DNA of 25,134 nucleotides, taken from assembly GCA_903828035.1 (NCBI GenBank), contig CAIKKV010000660.1:1-25134 (forward strand), written 5' to 3'. Both the position numbers and the translations under genes were made by a program. This document shows positions 23,535 to 25,134 of the stretch, piece after piece. Below the pieces are notes generated by a model that was not told where the DNA came from, ran no database searches, and was given only the letters and a program-made list of their open reading frames with translations. Positions within the stretch are counted from its first letter, which is position 1; each line of letters starts with the position of its first letter. This stretch comes from an uncultured bacterium. GTDB lineage: Bacteria > Verrucomicrobiota > Kiritimatiellia > CAIKKV01.

Positions 23535-24845
23535 TCAGGCCGGCAAGCCGTCCCAGGCCGACCCCAGGCCGGCCGGAACCTTTCCCGGCAGCCGGTGCGC
23601 GCCGTCGCGCGGCTCGAACAGGCCCGCCAGGCGCGGCATCCAGGCGGCGTTGGCCGAGGGCATGAACTGGGGGCTGTTCAGCTCGACCCCGTTCAGGGTC
23701 GGCACGAAGGCCGCGAACCAGGCCGCGTGAATGGCGGACAGCCCCGGATTGGTCAGGTCCTGCAGCGCCACCGGCAGGCCGCGCTGATGCGCCCAGGCGG
23801 CGGCCGCCAGCGCGAAGCTGTGGCCCTTGCAGGTCTTCAGCGCGAGGCCCGACCACCCCTGCTCCTCCGCCTCGGCCAGGCGCTCGAACGAGGTCAGCCC
23901 CTCGTCGAGCAGGACCGGCTTCACCGCCGCCACCCGCCGCCAGTCCTCCGGGCGCCGCACGATGTCGCGGCTCGTCGGCTGCTCGAGATAGCCGAGCGCG
24001 TCAAACGCCTCCCGGTCCAGCGCGGCCAGCCGCTCCAGGTATTCCATCACGCTGGCGGCATCGGGGTTGCCTTCGTTCGAGTCCACCGACAGGCGCGGGC
24101 GCGCCACCCCGAAGGCGCGGACGGCGCGATACACCTCCGCCGTGCGGGCGGCGTCCTCGGCCGCCCCCTTCCCCATGATCTTCAGCTTGAAGCAGCCGTA
24201 GCCCCGGTCGCGCACCCACGGCCGCACGTCCCGCTCCAGGTCGTCGTGCTTGCCCACGATCAGCCAGGCCGGCAGCTCCCGCAGGGGCTCCGGCCGCAGC
24301 AGGGCGCGAACCGCCCGCGTGGCATTCGATTTCGGGAACAAGTGCGCGGCCGAGGGAATCGCGGCGTCCCCGGCGTAGAAGGAGAAGGCGGAGCGGTCGA
24401 GGGCGCGGCCCGCCGCGTCGTGAAGGGCGGCGTCGAACGGGCTCAGGGCGTTGGCCAGGGCCAGGGCGGGCATGGGGTGGCCGGGAAGCGGCTCGGGATG
24501 GCTCCGCAGGACCGCCTCGTGCAGCCGCAGCCCCAGCTCCAGCGGATGGGCCGGGCCGCCGCACAGCTCTTTCAGGCTGCCGGCAATCCAGTCGGCGATC
24601 CGCCGCATGGCCGCATCGCGCCGGCCGTGGTCCAGCTCCGGCTCGGGCCAGGCCCACAGGTCGCTCAGGCAGATGGAGCCCGCGCCGGAGGCCTCCACCG
24701 CGCCGCAGCGCACGCGCACATGGGCCGTCGCCTCGGTGATCACCGAAATGGGGCCCGTGCTGAGCAGCAGGGGCTTGATCAGCGTGCGCTCCGAAAAGGT
24801 GACTTCGGCCGACAGGATCCGCGTCTCTTCGAGGGTCGTTTTCAA
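23535..24845 (-). CDS. enolase-superfamily (mandelate racemase/muconate-lactonising-like) enzyme
   Basis: This 436-aa protein has an enolase-superfamily capping domain and barrel. K220 and K222 (FKLKIMG) are the usual KxK base. D255 in SVDSNEGN, E288 in YLEQPT and D314/E315 in LLDEG are the expected Mg ligands at the ends of barrel strands. K337/K340 (ALKTCKGHS) lie where the opposite-face base is found. Such enzymes abstract a proton alpha to a carboxylate, in dehydration, racemisation or epimerisation; sugar-acid dehydration would suit the sulfatase neighbour. The start is TTG at 24845, preceded by GGAGAAAG and overlapping the sulfatase stop (TTGA). No ATG gives a better start. Exact substrate is not predictable. 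It ends 2 bp from the convergent GT-C gene. Confidence 0.87.
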   Translation of the reverse strand: MKTTLEETRILSAEVTFSERTLIKPLLLSTGPISVITEATAHVRVRCGAVEASGAGSICLSDLWAWPEPELDHGRRDAAMRRIADWIAGSLKELCGGPAHPLELGLRLHEAVLRSHPEPLPGHPMPALALANALSPFDAALHDAAGRALDRSAFSFYAGDAAIPSAAHLFPKSNATRAVRALLRPEPLRELPAWLIVGKHDDLERDVRPWVRDRGYGCFKLKIMGKGAAEDAARTAEVYRAVRAFGVARPRLSVDSNEGNPDAASVMEYLERLAALDREAFDALGYLEQPTSRDIVRRPEDWRRVAAVKPVLLDEGLTSFERLAEAEEQGWSGLALKTCKGHSFALAAAAWAHQRGLPVALQDLTNPGLSAIHAAWFAAFVPTLNGVELNSPQFMPSANAAWMPRLAGLFEPRDGAHRLPGKVPAGLGSAWDGLPA

Positions 24846-25134
24846 TACTTTCTCCAGCCCAGGCGCCCCGCGGAAAAGGGCTTTTCCTCCGGCAGGGGGC
24901 TCACCGCCAACTCGCCCCCGGGAATCATGGCGTCATCGCCCTGGTCGCGGCACCAGGTGGTCAGGCGCTCGCGCAGGTCCGAGCGGACGTGCGAAAACGC
25001 CGGATCCGCGGCGAGATTGGCCAGCTCGTACGACGGCCGGCTCACGTCGTAGAGCTCCTCCACGCCGCCCATCTCCGAATACAGGTATTTCCACTCCGCG
25101 GTCCGCAGCATGTACTTCTGCTCGGGCGACTCGC
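24842..25134 (-). CDS. sulfatase, C-terminal fragment (runs off window)
   Basis: Only the last 96 or so residues are present; the frame is open to the window edge with no start. The visible part, RTAEWKYLYSE...EELYDVSRPSYELANLAADP followed by LRERLTTWCRDQ, is the standard C-terminal subdomain of formylglycine-dependent sulfatases (a W-K-Y strand, an 'ELYD...E..NLA..P' segment and a final helix). The catalytic Cys/Ser-x-Pro-x-Arg region lies outside. Its stop overlaps the TTG start of the enolase-superfamily gene by 4 bp, so the two are translationally coupled and likely act in one pathway on a sulfated glycan or its sugar acid. Confidence 0.85.
   Translation of the reverse strand, partial: ESPEQKYMLRTAEWKYLYSEMGGVEELYDVSRPSYELANLAADPAFSHVRSDLRERLTTWCRDQGDDAMIPGGELAVSPLPEEKPFSAGRLGWRKY

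Overview
The window is a high-GC bacterial chromosome segment. The gene mix suggests the PVC superphylum, most plausibly a Kiritimatiellota/Verrucomicrobiota-type organism. It carries a sulfatase C-terminus beside an enolase-superfamily gene, a cytoplasmic GH2 beta-galactosidase with a CocE-type hydrolase, a sugar-phosphate isomerase-like TIM barrel, a NamZ (DUF1343) protein, a LolA-like protein and many small secreted proteins of unknown function. No rRNA or other phylogenetic marker is present, so the taxon is inference. No tRNA, rRNA, CRISPR array, prophage or complete IS was seen.

Layout. 1-1500 (minus): two tandem paralogous 95-aa secreted proteins ending in a strong intrinsic terminator, preceded by a LolA-like exported protein. 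1501-1932: non-coding, with dispersed palindromic repeats and a perfect 12-bp inverted repeat. 1933-5075 (plus): a DUF6941-like protein, a xylose-isomerase-like TIM-barrel enzyme and a large ABC-exporter-type membrane protein. 5076-5713: non-coding, occupied by two divergent ~225-bp copies of a highly structured repeat; a deleted third copy lies at 19.3 kb. 5714-10733 (plus): three genes chained by ATGA overlaps: a hybrid sensor kinase, a NamZ-type MurNAc hydrolase, and a fused nucleotidyltransferase-kinase that looks like MurU joined to AmgK. Together they suggest a regulated MurNAc (peptidoglycan) salvage operon. 10734-11156: non-coding, with several blocks of 8-9-nt periodic repeats. 11157-12139 (plus): a small lipoprotein and a zinc-ribbon membrane protein.

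12180-13739 (minus): stand-alone CoaB and a divergent ThyA-family thymidylate synthase. 13847-18714 (plus): LacZ-type GH2 beta-galactosidase and CocE/NonD hydrolase. 18738-19157 (minus): a secreted protein made of exactly six 20-residue repeats. 19423-20958 (minus): GNAT acetyltransferase and parvulin-type PPIase. 21091-23532 (plus): GT-C-like polytopic membrane protein with a C-terminal soluble domain. 23535-25134 (minus): enolase-superfamily enzyme, translationally coupled through a TTG start to a sulfatase that runs off the window.

The two most interesting items are the structured repeat family, where different copies keep their stems paired by compensatory changes, and the compact NamZ-MurU::AmgK operon behind a hybrid histidine kinase. 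All assignments are from reading motifs by eye; no database search was possible.
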